A stretch of DNA of 64,000 nucleotides from Luteibacter anthropi (GCF_011759365.1 NZ_JAARLZ010000011.1:1-64000); one strand, 5' to 3'. Positions 7,957-17,885 are shown, counted from the first letter of the stretch. The notes: generated by a model not told the origin, from the letters alone. Program-made: numbers and translations.

Positions 7957-10187
7957 GGGTGGGCGGCGGCCTCGAGTGCCTTCTCGACGGTGTCGTAGGT
8001 GAGCACCGTGGACAGCTTGTGGCCGTCGCCACCCTTCGGATACACGACGTAGAGCGGCACGCCCACCGAGTGGTACTGGTCGAGGAAAGCGGCGATAGTG
8101 GCGTTTACGTCGGTCCAGTCGCCCTTCATGTAGACGGTGCCGGTGCGCTTGAGCAGGTCGCGGAAGGCGTCGGTGTCGAGCACGGCGCGTTCGTTGGCCT
8201 TGCAGGTGATGCACCAGTCGGCGGTCATGTCCACGAACACCGGCGTGCCCGCGGCACGCAGCTCGGCCAGTTTCTCTGGCGAGTAGGGCACCGAGCCGTC
8301 CGCCGCGACGCTGGCGCCGGCCGCCTGGGCCGGCAGACCGTGCACGGTCCACAGTGCGGCCGCGGCACCGATGGCCAGCACGGCGCTGAAGATCCACGAC
8401 AGACCGCCGCGACGACGGCCGTACCACCACAGCGCCATGGCCAGCAGCACACCACCCGCCAGCACCAGTGCCGTGGCATCGGCGCCACGCTGCTTGGTGA
8501 GCACCCACAGCAGCCATACGGCCGTGAGGTACATCGGGAAGGCCAGCGCCTGCTTCAAAGTTTCCATCCAGCGACCGGGGCGCGGCAGCAGGCGGGCGAT
8601 GGCCGGCACGAAGCCGATCAGCAGGAACGGCAGCGCCAGGCCGAAACCCAGCGCGATGAAGATGAGGAAGGCGACGGCGATGGGTGCCGCGAAGGCAAAG
8701 GCGATGGCCGAACCCATGAAAGGCGCGGTGCAGGGGCTGGCGACTACCACGGCGAGTACGCCGGTGAAGAAGTCGCCGGCCGGGCCCGAGCGCGAAGCCA
8801 GTCCGCTACCGATATTGCCCAGCGAACCGCCGATCTCGAACACGCCGGACATCGACAGGCCCACGGCCAGCATCACGTAGACCAGCAGGCCCACGGCCAG
8901 CGGCTGCTGGAACTGTGCGCCCCACTGGATGCCGTGGCCCGCGGCGCGCACGCCGACCACCACGAGACCCAGGGCGGCAAAGGCCACCAGTACGCCCGCC
9001 GTGTACCAGAGGGCATGGCGGCGCGCCGCGCCCGGGCTTTCACCGCTTTCCAGCACGGTGATTGCCTTCAGCGACAGCACCGGCAGCACGCAAGGCATGA
9101 GGTTGAGGATCAGGCCGCCCAGCAGGGCCAGGCCAAGGGCAGCGGCAATGCCGACGGGCGTGTCGTCGCCTGCGGGCTTCAGACCGGCCGGCGGTGGCGT
9201 GGGTGCCACGTCGGCGGGAGCAGCGGAGGCGGTTTTCGCGCCGATCTTGCCGACGACCACGGCGCCACTGCCCAGGTCGACGCTGAGGTGGCGGGTCATT
9301 ACCGGGTAGCAGATGCCGTTTTCCAGGCAGCCCTGGTAGGCGACATCCAGCTCCACCTTCTTCGACGCATCGAGCCCGGTAAGCGGCACGGGCACTTCGA
9401 CCTGGTCGAAGTAGACGATGGTGTCGCCGAAGTTCTCGTCGTGGTGGGCGGTGCCGCTCGGCCAGTCGGGTTCACCGGTCTTGGCGCCGGCCGGCGAGGT
9501 CACGGTGATCTGGGTCTTGTCGCGGTAGAGGTAATAGTCCTTCGGCATGGTCCAGCGCAGGACCAGTGTCTTGCCTTCCTTCGCCAGGGCTTCGAAACGG
9601 AAGGCCTGGTCGGGCGGCAGGGAGGCGGCTTCGGTGCCCGGCGTGGCAGCGGGCGCACCGAGCAGCGAGGCGCCGCTGGAGAAGGCACCGCCGGCAGCCG
9701 GCGTACCCGTGGATGCCGGGATCGTGGAGGCACCGCCAATCTCAAGCTTCAGATGTTCCGTGTTCGGCGGATAGCAGATCTTGGGCTCCACCTCGTGGCA
9801 GCCCTGGTACTGGACGTCCAGCGCGAGAGTCTTGGTGCCCTTGTCGAGCAGCGTGTAGGGCACGCTGGCTTCGATGTCGCCGTGGTAGATCTCGACATCG
9901 CCCAGGTAGTCGTCGTGCTTGCGGATGCCGTCCGGCAACGTCGGCTCGCCCAGTGTCGCGGCGTTGGGCTCGGCGGCCTTGATCTTGATGCGACCCCGGT
10001 AGAGGTAATAGTCCGGCGCGATGGTCCAGTGCAGTTTCACCATGCCCGGCTGGCTGGCGTCCGAGGTGAGATGGAAGGCCTCGGTGACCGGCAGCAGGTT
10101 GTCGTCGTCCTGGGCCATCGTCGGCAGGGCGGCGACCAGGGCGACGGCGGCGAGCAGGTTCCGCGCGAGGCGGGCAAACAGCGACAT
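7953..10187 (-). CDS. dsbD: Thiol:disulfide interchange protein DsbD, with duplicated N-terminal domain
   Basis: DsbD carries electrons from cytoplasmic thioredoxin across the inner membrane to periplasmic thiol proteins. This one has 744 residues against about 565 in E. coli. After a signal peptide (cut near AQ26) there are two consecutive DsbD-alpha domains. Each has the PDYYLYR/KDYYLYR strand and a YQGC...CYP cysteine pair (Cys130/138 and Cys287/293). The membrane domain carries Cys366 (LNLMPCVLP) and Cys486 (ASPCTAP). The C-terminal thioredoxin domain has CITC (Cys659/662). The start at 10187 was chosen for the signal peptide; upstream in-frame codons would run into cutA. Confidence 0.95.
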   Translation of the reverse strand: MSLFARLARNLLAAVALVAALPTMAQDDDNLLPVTEAFHLTSDASQPGMVKLHWTIAPDYYLYRGRIKIKAAEPNAATLGEPTLPDGIRKHDDYLGDVEIYHGDIEASVPYTLLDKGTKTLALDVQYQGCHEVEPKICYPPNTEHLKLEIGGASTIPASTGTPAAGGAFSSGASLLGAPAATPGTEAASLPPDQAFRFEALAKEGKTLVLRWTMPKDYYLYRDKTQITVTSPAGAKTGEPDWPSGTAHHDENFGDTIVYFDQVEVPVPLTGLDASKKVELDVAYQGCLENGICYPVMTRHLSVDLGSGAVVVGKIGAKTASAAPADVAPTPPPAGLKPAGDDTPVGIAAALGLALLGGLILNLMPCVLPVLSLKAITVLESGESPGAARRHALWYTAGVLVAFAALGLVVVGVRAAGHGIQWGAQFQQPLAVGLLVYVMLAVGLSMSGVFEIGGSLGNIGSGLASRSGPAGDFFTGVLAVVVASPCTAPFMGSAIAFAFAAPIAVAFLIFIALGFGLALPFLLIGFVPAIARLLPRPGRWMETLKQALAFPMYLTAVWLLWVLTKQRGADATALVLAGGVLLAMALWWYGRRRGGLSWIFSAVLAIGAAAALWTVHGLPAQAAGASVAADGSVPYSPEKLAELRAAGTPVFVDMTADWCITCKANERAVLDTDAFRDLLKRTGTVYMKGDWTDVNATIAAFLDQYHSVGVPLYVVYPKGGDGHKLSTVLTYDTVEKALEAAAHP

Positions 10188-10236
10188 GGCAACTCCGTGG
10201 ATCGGGGCGGCGACGAACCGCGTCGGGCGTCGGTGA

Positions 10237-10587
10237 TTATGACCGGGCGACCCCGGATTCGCTTGCAGCGACGTTGGCACGCAGCCAGTCGAGGTAGGGA
10301 GCATGCCCGGCCGTGACCGGCAATGCCACGATCTCGGGCACCTCATACGGGTGCCTCGCCGCGACGAAGGCCTGCAACGCCGGGTAGGCATCGGACGTGG
10401 TCTTCGCCAGCAGCAGGTCTTCCTCATCGGTGACGACCTCACCCTGCCAGCGATAGGTGGACCGCATGCCGGGCAGGCGGTTCACGCAGGCGGCGAGCCC
10501 GGCCTCCACGAGGCTGCGGGCGAGGGTGTCGGCCGGTTCGCCGGTGGGGCAGGCGATCAGGACCACGAGGGCGCCGGTCTGGGTCAT
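10237..10587 (-). CDS. cutA: CutA-type divalent cation tolerance protein
   Basis: A 116-residue trimeric CutA1-family protein, associated with copper tolerance in E. coli, though its exact action is unsettled. Family features are ACPTGEPADTLARSLVEAGLAACVN, the YRWQGEV strand, and TTSDAYPALQAFVAARHPYE followed by VPEIVALPV. The start at 10587 has a good ribosome site (GGGAGAAG) and is divergent from groES. The cutA-dsbD pair beside groESL is also seen in enterobacteria. Confidence 0.93.
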   Translation of the reverse strand: MTQTGALVVLIACPTGEPADTLARSLVEAGLAACVNRLPGMRSTYRWQGEVVTDEEDLLLAKTTSDAYPALQAFVAARHPYEVPEIVALPVTAGHAPYLDWLRANVAASESGVARS

Positions 10588-10626
10588 GCTTTCTTCTCCC
10601 GCTGTCATATTTTTTGTACCGCCGCC

Positions 10627-10654
10627 CTTGAACCGTTTCCGGACGGCGCCATGT
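10627..10654 (+). promoter_or_regulatory. Sigma-32-like heat-shock promoter for groESL
   Basis: CTTGAA (10627-10632), 14 bases, then CGCCATGT (10647-10654). This fits the RpoH consensus CTTGAAA, 11-16 bases, CCCCATNT with few mismatches. It lies about 125 bases before groES on the correct strand, upstream of the CIRCE element. Confidence 0.65.
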
Positions 10655-10704
10655 CTTCGCGAGCGCCAGGCCCTTCCGATTCCGGGTAGGCTTTGGCTAG
10701 AATT

Positions 10705-10731
10705 CTGGCACTCGCCCTGGCCAAGTGCTAA
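10705..10731 (+). promoter_or_regulatory. CIRCE operator (HrcA binding site)
   Basis: The element CTGGCACTC, nine bases, AAGTGCTAA matches the CIRCE consensus (TTAGCACTC, nine bases, GAGTGCTAA), including the spacer length. A -10-like TAGAAT (10698-10703) abuts it. HrcA bound here would repress groESL in the absence of stress. The hrcA gene itself is not in the window. Confidence 0.9.
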
Positions 10732-10779
10732 CAAGGCGAACCTTTTTTCTTAACCATCAACCACATGCTTGGAGTAGTC

Positions 10780-11073
10780 ATGAGCAAGCTGAAGCCGTTG
10801 CACGATCGCGTCATCGTCAAGCGTCTGGAAGAAGAGCGCGTTTCCGCCGGTGGCATCGTCATCCCGGACAGCGCCACCGAGAAGCCCACCCGCGGCAAGG
10901 TCATCGCCGCCGGCACCGGTCTCACCCTGGCCAGCGGCACCGTCCGCGCCATGGGCGTGAAGGAAGGCGACGTCGTGCTGTTCGGCAAGTATGCCGGCCA
11001 GGAAATCAAGGTCGACGGCGAAGAGCTGGTCTTCCTGAAGGAAGACGACATCGTGGCGATCCTCGAGGGCTGA
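10780..11073 (+). CDS. groS: Co-chaperonin GroES
   Basis: A 97-residue heptameric lid of the GroEL chaperonin. The start at 10780 follows a GGAGTAGTC ribosome site; an ATG 15 bases earlier lacks one. Family motifs are [13 protein letters not shown], the mobile loop region [13 protein letters not shown], and [18 protein letters not shown]. First gene of the heat-shock operon, controlled by the RpoH-like promoter and CIRCE site just upstream. Confidence 0.98.
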   Translation: MSKLKPLHDRVIVKRLEEERVSAGGIVIPDSATEKPTRGKVIAAGTGLTLASGTVRAMGVKEGDVVLFGKYAGQEIKVDGEELVFLKEDDIVAILEG

Positions 11074-11160
11074 TCTTGCGGTTGGGCCTGCTCTGACGCG
11101 TCAGTCGCGCTGGCAGGCCCTCAAGATCAAGAACCCTTTACCTAATTTCAAAATTTTTGA

Positions 11161-12816
<1,656 letters not shown>

Positions 12817-12844
12817 GTCCCTGCCTTCCAGGCACTCGCTCCCT

Positions 12845-12878
12845 AAAAGGGCCTCGCGTTTGCGGGGCCCTTTTTTTG
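12845..12878 (+). terminator. Rho-independent terminator of groESL
   Basis: Hairpin AAAGGGCCTCGC, loop GTTT, GCGGGGCCCTTT, with one G-T pair and a run of seven T on the plus strand, 28 bases after the groL stop. Confidence 0.92.
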
Positions 12879-12879
12879 C

Positions 12880-13200
12880 GCTTCGCTCCGTAGGAAGGGC
12901 TCGCCTGTCGGCCTCGCGCTCGGCGCCTGTGGCGTGATCGCTTGGAGGCGACGGGTGCGGCCCTTGTCGCTCCGGCCTGCGGTGTCCCTCGGGAAAGGAG
13001 GAGCCGCTGCGCGGCTCAGTGTCTTATGGCTTACGCCCCTTCGGGCACGGTGAGCGGGCGGGGTTTTTCGACTCGGCTCCTGCCTCGGCGAAAAAGGCCG
13101 GCCTTCCTGGCCGGCCCCGCTTCGCGGCCTGATCCACCCGCTCCCCTCACCTCCATCAAGTCGCGCCAAGGGCCGCCCCCGCCGCCTCTACCGATTTCAC
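12880..13200. other. Hairpin-rich non-coding block of unknown role
   Basis: No convincing gene fits here; an open minus-strand frame at 12843-13169 runs through the groL terminator and has no ribosome site or recognisable fold. The block contains several perfect small hairpins: GAGCCGC-TGC-GCGGCTC at 13001-13017, GCCC-CTTC-GGGC at 13035-13046, and GGCCGGCC-TTCCT-GGCCGGCC at 13096-13116. The last has a T-run on the minus side. It may be a dispersed repeat or may encode a structured RNA. Confidence 0.45.
13088..13116 (-). terminator. Minus-strand terminator without an assigned gene
   Basis: Read on the minus strand, GGCCGGCC, loop AGGAA, GGCCGGCC is followed by TTTTT. No minus-strand gene ends here, so it would end a transcript starting between about 13600 and 13130, perhaps a small RNA. 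The assignment rests only on the hairpin and T-run. Confidence 0.55.
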
Positions 13201-13239
13201 GGTGATCGTGTGGAAAAACCTTTGGGGTTACCGCTTCCT

Positions 13240-13325
13240 TGTAGGAGCGCGCCTACGCGCGACCGGTTGTCGCGAATACCTTCATCGTTTCGATTCAAAC
13301 GGTCGCGTGCAGGCACGCTCCTACA
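13240..13325. repeat. Pair of opposed palindromic repeats
   Basis: Forward copy at 13240-13264 (TGTAGGAGCGCGCCTACGCG...) and inverted copy at 13301-13325 (GGTCGCGTGCAGGCACGCTC...), about 36 bases apart. The remaining 278 bases to the next gene (13326-13603) hold no recognised signal and are visibly less GC-rich towards the gene. Confidence 0.88.
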
Positions 13326-13603
13326 ATGCAGCGGTGCTACCGGAGGGGGGGGCGATCGCATCGGCGATGGGTTCTGCAACGGCACCAGCACGTGGATCAC
13401 GCCGGCGCGAGGCCTCCTTCTGAATTGCAGGCTATCTGGGGCCCTATAGCGGCGAGCTTGCGATTTACCTTATCAGTCGCTTCAGGGAATCGCGCAGCAC
13501 ATCATCGAGAATACGGGGTTCTACAGTCCATGGCTGGACGTGAGTCATATGTGTCATACCATGGCTTGTCGCCAGAATCATGCGATCTACGAAGGGAGTA
13601 TGG

Positions 13604-14524
13604 ATGATGAAAGGATATTCATTTCGCAGCGTGGTGTGTGTCATCGGCCTGGTGGTGATCAGTGGATACGGCGCTGCTGTCACAGCGCATCAGGCGCACA
13701 TTTCCGATGTACCCCAGACGATTCCTGATGGCTACGACGTTGCCAGGGAGCTGAATGCGCGGTTCAACGACTACCACACGGTAAGATGTGATGGTGACAA
13801 GCCAGCGTATTTCTGTAGTGGTATCGTGATTCGCGGCATAAGCTACGAAGATTGCTGCTTCTGGAATAATCGTGAGCGCGACGACGGTTACGTGGGTGTG
13901 TCGTTCAGTTATTTGCGGCGCGACATGGGTGTACGCGCGCTGGCGCGAGATCAGGGCTTCATTTTCAGGCCAGCAGACACCTGGGGGAAGGGAAATATCC
14001 TCCCCCTGAGTATGCTCTGTTCGTTCGCATTCGATGCATTCACGGGCCCGCAAAGAGGCAGCACCGGATGTGGTGCGCACGTGTCTTATCCTGTTGATGG
14101 CGTGCCATGTGCCGAGCAGGGCATCGATACAGTGGGTGCATTTGCCCAGCACTATGCATCCATAAAGAGCCCGCAAGGTCGCTTCCAGCACCAGTGCTCT
14201 TTCGGTGTGGATTGGCGATCATTCCACCTGAGTCTTCTTGCAAGGCAATCGGGATATCTCGAACCGTCCAGGTACAACAAGTACAGCGAGCAGGTGATTG
14301 GCCGCTGGCCAAACGATATGCCTGACAGGCTGCCTTTCGAGGCGCTGTTCTATATCCCGGATGGATTGAATCCTAAGGATTCACTGGCCCATGTGCGCCA
14401 GATGCAGCGTAACTACCATACCGCTACAGGCGTGGTTCTGCCCATTGTGCGCTTTCATGCAAATCCGGATATGCCGGTCTTTACCTATCATCCGATCGAT
14501 CAGACGGCATCGCGCTCGCATTGA
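13604..14524 (+). CDS. Secreted halovibrin (HvnA)-like protein
   Basis: A 306-residue exported protein. The signal peptide is about residues 1-28 (MMKGYSFRSVVCVIGLVVIS...), cut near VTA-HQA. The mature part resembles halovibrin HvnA-type proteins of Vibrio and Pseudomonas in layout: a CDGDKPAYFCSGIVIRG start, a GVSFSYLRRD strand, a GFIF segment, LCSFAFDAFTG, GCGAH, and a FEALFYIPDG...YHTATGVVLPIV end. Those proteins were reported as secreted ADP-ribosyltransferases, but I cannot verify catalytic residues. The start at 13604 follows GAAGGGAG. Codon use is less GC-biased than in neighbouring genes, suggesting acquisition. It stands alone on the plus strand. Confidence 0.68.
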   Translation: MMKGYSFRSVVCVIGLVVISGYGAAVTAHQAHISDVPQTIPDGYDVARELNARFNDYHTVRCDGDKPAYFCSGIVIRGISYEDCCFWNNRERDDGYVGVSFSYLRRDMGVRALARDQGFIFRPADTWGKGNILPLSMLCSFAFDAFTGPQRGSTGCGAHVSYPVDGVPCAEQGIDTVGAFAQHYASIKSPQGRFQHQCSFGVDWRSFHLSLLARQSGYLEPSRYNKYSEQVIGRWPNDMPDRLPFEALFYIPDGLNPKDSLAHVRQMQRNYHTATGVVLPIVRFHANPDMPVFTYHPIDQTASRSH

Positions 14525-14620
14525 TGGTGGAGATGATGGCCTTGCGTCGATGGCATCGTGCCATTCAGAAGCTATTGATGTGGTGACATCGACATAGCGA
14601 TCGTCATTTGAAGGTTCGCG

Positions 14621-14645
14621 AAAAGGGCCTCCGCATAGGAGGCCC
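14621..14645 (-). terminator. Terminator of the minus-strand secreted-protein gene
   Basis: On the minus strand, GGGCCTCC, loop TATGC, GGAGGCCC and then TTTT, nine bases after the stop codon of the gene at 14654. On the plus strand the hairpin lacks a T-run, so halovibrin-gene transcripts may not end here. Confidence 0.85.
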
Positions 14646-14653
14646 TCGATGAT

Positions 14654-15655
14654 TCAATAGAAAATGGTGGCTGATGTAGCAGTCGTGCTCAATCCGTAAT
14701 TGCACTGCGGGTTGATGCCCGAGGTATCGCTGCCCTGCCACGGTGGGCTGGTCACGCGAGTGTTGTTGCGGTCGTACACCTGGATGTTGCTGAAGGTGAT
14801 CGGTCCGCTCGGGTACTGGTTACACGTCGCTACGTTGTACACCTCAAGCACGCCACCGAAGACCCAGGTAAGGTCGGCGTACGGATTGGTGGTCAGCGTG
14901 CTGGTCTTGCCCGTCGTGGTATTGCGCGAATCGATCTTCCACGTCGAGCAGGCCTGGCCGGCGGCGCATGTGGAGTAGGTATCACCGACCACCACATCGC
15001 CTGCCTTCGCAGCGATAGGGTCGCTATGGAAGGTGGTGCCGTTCACGCAGCAGTTCCAGCTGGCGAGTGTCCAGAGCTGGTCGTTGTAACCGTTCCATCC
15101 CAGTACGGGCTGGAGGATCGACTGCACGTTGGGCAGCTGTTCCAGGCCCGGGAAGAAGTAGATCACCTGGTTGCTCTTGCTGGCGGGTGCCGTCGGCACG
15201 GTCCATGTTGCCACGATGCGGCCGATGGGTTTGCTGCTGGTGTAATTGGCGGCTTGCACCCAACCACTCTGTACGGGTGGCGGCGTGCGCTGGAGCGAGC
15301 GGCGGCCGTCTGCTTCGATGCGCTGGCCGTCCAGCGTGAAGTTGGCCTTGCCGCAGGTGGCGGCCTTTTCAGATACGCCTGATGCGCGACGGATGAGGCC
15401 GTTCGCCTGCAACTCATCGCCCTGATGGATGGTGGCCACGCAGTCGGGCGAGAAGTAACCGTTGGGCGTGACCACGTAGTCGTCGGGTACGCCGGCCGGC
15501 TTGGCGGATGCGGGGAGGCTGGCGACGCTGGTGAGCGTGAGTGAGGGTGCCGTTGCCTGGGTGTCGGCGGCATAGGCCGCGAGGGAGAAGGAGAGTATGG
15601 CCGCCACGATGCCTGCGCACGCCACGACCCTGCCGAGTGAAGCGAACCTCTTCAT
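14654..15655 (-). CDS. Secreted protein of unknown family
   Basis: A 333-residue protein with a clear signal peptide (MKRFASLGRVVACAGIVAAI... cut near AYA-ADT, about residue 29) and a good ribosome site (TAAGGAG). The mature part is Thr/Ser/Asn-rich and looks beta-sheet rich, with a GRIVATWTVPTAP strand, YFFPGLEQ, PVLGWNG and WTLASWNCC. Several cysteines probably form disulfides. The second half faintly recalls acid-protease (G1/eqolisin) or lectin-like sandwich folds, but I cannot point to catalytic residues. Function unknown; an extracellular enzyme or binding protein is an inference. Confidence 0.7.
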   Translation of the reverse strand: MKRFASLGRVVACAGIVAAILSFSLAAYAADTQATAPSLTLTSVASLPASAKPAGVPDDYVVTPNGYFSPDCVATIHQGDELQANGLIRRASGVSEKAATCGKANFTLDGQRIEADGRRSLQRTPPPVQSGWVQAANYTSSKPIGRIVATWTVPTAPASKSNQVIYFFPGLEQLPNVQSILQPVLGWNGYNDQLWTLASWNCCVNGTTFHSDPIAAKAGDVVVGDTYSTCAAGQACSTWKIDSRNTTTGKTSTLTTNPYADLTWVFGGVLEVYNVATCNQYPSGPITFSNIQVYDRNNTRVTSPPWQGSDTSGINPQCNYGLSTTATSATIFY

Positions 15656-15694
15656 GCGTTGGACTCCTTACCTTGAGTGGGAAGAGCGTCCCTT

Positions 15695-15755
15695 GCGTGT
15701 ACGCCGGACCCGGCGTGCACGCACCCCTGTTCCTCCACGCGAACGGGCGTGGAGG
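15695..15755. other. Two adjacent perfect-stem hairpins
   Basis: First hairpin GCGTGTACGCCG, loop GACC, CGGCGTGCACGC (15695-15722, one G-T pair). Second hairpin CCTCCACGC, loop GAACGG, GCGTGGAGG (15732-15755). They lie between the stop of the LtaS-like gene and the start of the secreted-protein gene, both on the minus strand. They have no T-run, so they are not simple terminators; they may be a 5' leader structure or mRNA-stabilising hairpins. Confidence 0.5.
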
Positions 15756-15810
15756 CTAGAGGCTAGCGATGAGATGAGGGCCGAACTGTGACGTGCGTGG
15801 CGTTCGCGTC

Positions 15811-17709
15811 TTATTGATGCGCGCCTGCGGCGGCTTCTTCTTCGGTCTTGCCTGTTTGTCGCGCGACGGTAGTCATATCCGGCAAGGCGTATTGAGCGAC
15901 CAGCGGATCGAGCTTGCGCTTCATGCGCAGCAGGGCGACGTTGCCCATCGATGTGTCGTTGTCCTTCAGGGAAGGATCTTCGGCGGGCACCGGTGCATCG
16001 GGTGCGTGTGTAAGCGATGCCAGCTGTGGCCCGATCACCTGCGTCAGTGCAAAGTAAGGGTCATCATGAATGCCTGCGCGTTCCAGCAGACGGCCTGGCA
16101 GCATCCAGGCGGCGAGGTCGCCATTCTGTGGTGCGGGGCCATCGCCATGGGCATCGATGAGGATGTACGGCACCGTTTGCGCAAGCATGTTGGCGCCGCT
16201 GGTGAAGCCAGCCTTGGCGTAGGTTTCCGTGAGAGCGGGCAGGTGATCGCCGTAGAACAGCAGCAGCGTGGGGCGCTCGCGTTTCTTCAACAGGTCGGCG
16301 AGGCGGCCCAGTTCCGCGTCGGCGTGACGCATGTGATAGATGTAGTTGCGCAGCTGAAGCTTGGCATCGTCGCTGATGCCGTCGGGCACGGGAATCGCGT
16401 CACGCTCTTCGGTGTCGATGTTCGGCGACTTGTCGTACGGGCCATGGGCTTCCATGCTGATGGCGAAGACGAAGCGGGGAGGGCCGCTATCTTTCAGCTG
16501 GCTCATGATTTCGTCAGTCATGGCGCTGTCGGCCATGTATTCGCCGTCACGAGGGAAGTTCTTCGGGAAATCCGGCTGCGAGACGAAACGGTCGAAACCC
16601 AGCGACTTGAAGGCGGCTGTGCGATTCCAGAACCCGGCATCGTTGCCGTGCACGGCAATGGTCTCGTATCCGTGCGAGCGCAGCGTGCGCACCATGCCGG
16701 GCATCACGCCCGAGTGCATCTGAAGATACGGGAACTGCATGCTGGGGAAGTAGCGCAGCGAAAGGCCGGTCAGCACTTCGAACTCGGTGCGGATGGTGCC
16801 GCCGCCGAAGGTGGGAACGTGCAGCTGGCCGGAGCTGGCGTGCTGGGCCAGCCGATGCAGGTTGGGCGCGAAGGTGTCGCCTTCGAGGCCGCGAATGACG
16901 GAAGGATCGAAGAACGATTCGCTCTGCACGATGACGATGTCGGGCGTTTGCCGGCGGTTTTCGGCAGCGGCCGCCATGTGCTCGCGCAGCGGTGCATCGT
17001 TGCTGGCGATGAAGCGGGCGGCTTCGTCTGGATCGGTCTTCTGCTTCTTGCCCTTGCCGGCGTCCTGCAGGCGGAACTGCATGAGGGTGGTGACGACGCC
17101 GTTGTACGTGGCGTTGGCGGCGGCTGACCAGGGCTGCATGCCCAGGCGGCCCTTGTTGTAGACCTTGGCCCAGCCGGGCATGCCGATCATCAGCGTGCCC
17201 AGGAGCGCCAGCAGGGTCACGCCGGCCACGAGGCGGCGCCCGCGGGTGCGGCGCGCAAACAACGGCGGCTCGTAGCGCGCAACGAGGGCAATCAGGGCGA
17301 TGGTGCCGGCGATGGCAAGATAGGGCATCGGGTTGCTGGGCAGGTAGCCGCCCAGCAGGTGCAGGCCGCCGTTCTTCAGCTGGCCGACCATGCGGAAGTC
17401 GGCTGGCAGCAGGGGCGAGCCGAGGTTTTTCATCTTGATGGCGCTGACGGCCAGTACGGCGCCCTGGAGCATGAAGGCCACGCCGAAGGACAACCATGCG
17501 CGGCGCGTGAGCACCAGCAGCAGGGAAGCCAGCATGAGGCCGGGAATGGCATTGACCAGCAGATGGCCCGGGCGTGAGGACCACTGCTCGCTGGCGACCC
17601 CCGGATTGCCGTCGAGGAAGCCCGTGTAGAGCACGAACGCCACGGCGAGCAGCACCGGAAGGGCCACACGGGAGGCAAGGTTTCGCCAATGTGTTGATTG
17701 GAAAGCCAT
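15811..17709 (-). CDS. LtaS/OpgB-type phosphoglycerol transferase (sulfatase fold)
   Basis: A 632-residue inner-membrane enzyme. The N-terminal 200 residues hold about five membrane helices, and the periplasmic alkaline-phosphatase-like domain follows. Visible metal/catalytic elements are VQSESFFDPS, GGGTIRTEFEVLTG (with the presumed nucleophilic Thr), HGNDAGFWNR and LFYGDHLP. Gram-negative members transfer phosphoglycerol from phosphatidylglycerol, for example to periplasmic glucans; the exact acceptor here is not evident. It is transcribed divergently from glnE (176 bases apart). Confidence 0.85.
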   Translation of the reverse strand: MAFQSTHWRNLASRVALPVLLAVAFVLYTGFLDGNPGVASEQWSSRPGHLLVNAIPGLMLASLLLVLTRRAWLSFGVAFMLQGAVLAVSAIKMKNLGSPLLPADFRMVGQLKNGGLHLLGGYLPSNPMPYLAIAGTIALIALVARYEPPLFARRTRGRRLVAGVTLLALLGTLMIGMPGWAKVYNKGRLGMQPWSAAANATYNGVVTTLMQFRLQDAGKGKKQKTDPDEAARFIASNDAPLREHMAAAAENRRQTPDIVIVQSESFFDPSVIRGLEGDTFAPNLHRLAQHASSGQLHVPTFGGGTIRTEFEVLTGLSLRYFPSMQFPYLQMHSGVMPGMVRTLRSHGYETIAVHGNDAGFWNRTAAFKSLGFDRFVSQPDFPKNFPRDGEYMADSAMTDEIMSQLKDSGPPRFVFAISMEAHGPYDKSPNIDTEERDAIPVPDGISDDAKLQLRNYIYHMRHADAELGRLADLLKKRERPTLLLFYGDHLPALTETYAKAGFTSGANMLAQTVPYILIDAHGDGPAPQNGDLAAWMLPGRLLERAGIHDDPYFALTQVIGPQLASLTHAPDAPVPAEDPSLKDNDTSMGNVALLRMKRKLDPLVAQYALPDMTTVARQTGKTEEEAAAGAHQ

Positions 17710-17885
17710 ATCACCCTCTTGTCACGCCCCTGTCAGCAAGGGGGTAGGGACTGTAACGCAATGGACATGAACCGGTTGTCAGGCAAGTTCCTGAAGTTCT
17801 GTAAGGGTTTTTCGCATGAGATGACGAAGCCCTTGGCGTACGGGGCCTGCAGCGAGGCCACGCGCTGCTGCACAATGACCGTCCC

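Noticed and set aside
7821..10316. 831-residue open frame on the plus strand opposite dsbD
   Set aside because: Antisense to a clearly identified dsbD; composition is His/Arg/Gln/Gly-rich without a fold.
12843..13169. 108-residue minus-strand frame rich in Arg/Pro after groL
   Set aside because: It spans the groL terminator and several perfect hairpins, has no ribosome site, and its composition matches translated non-coding GC-rich repeat.
14107..14325. Small plus-strand frame inside the halovibrin-like gene
   Set aside because: Out-of-frame within a coding gene; no independent start signals.
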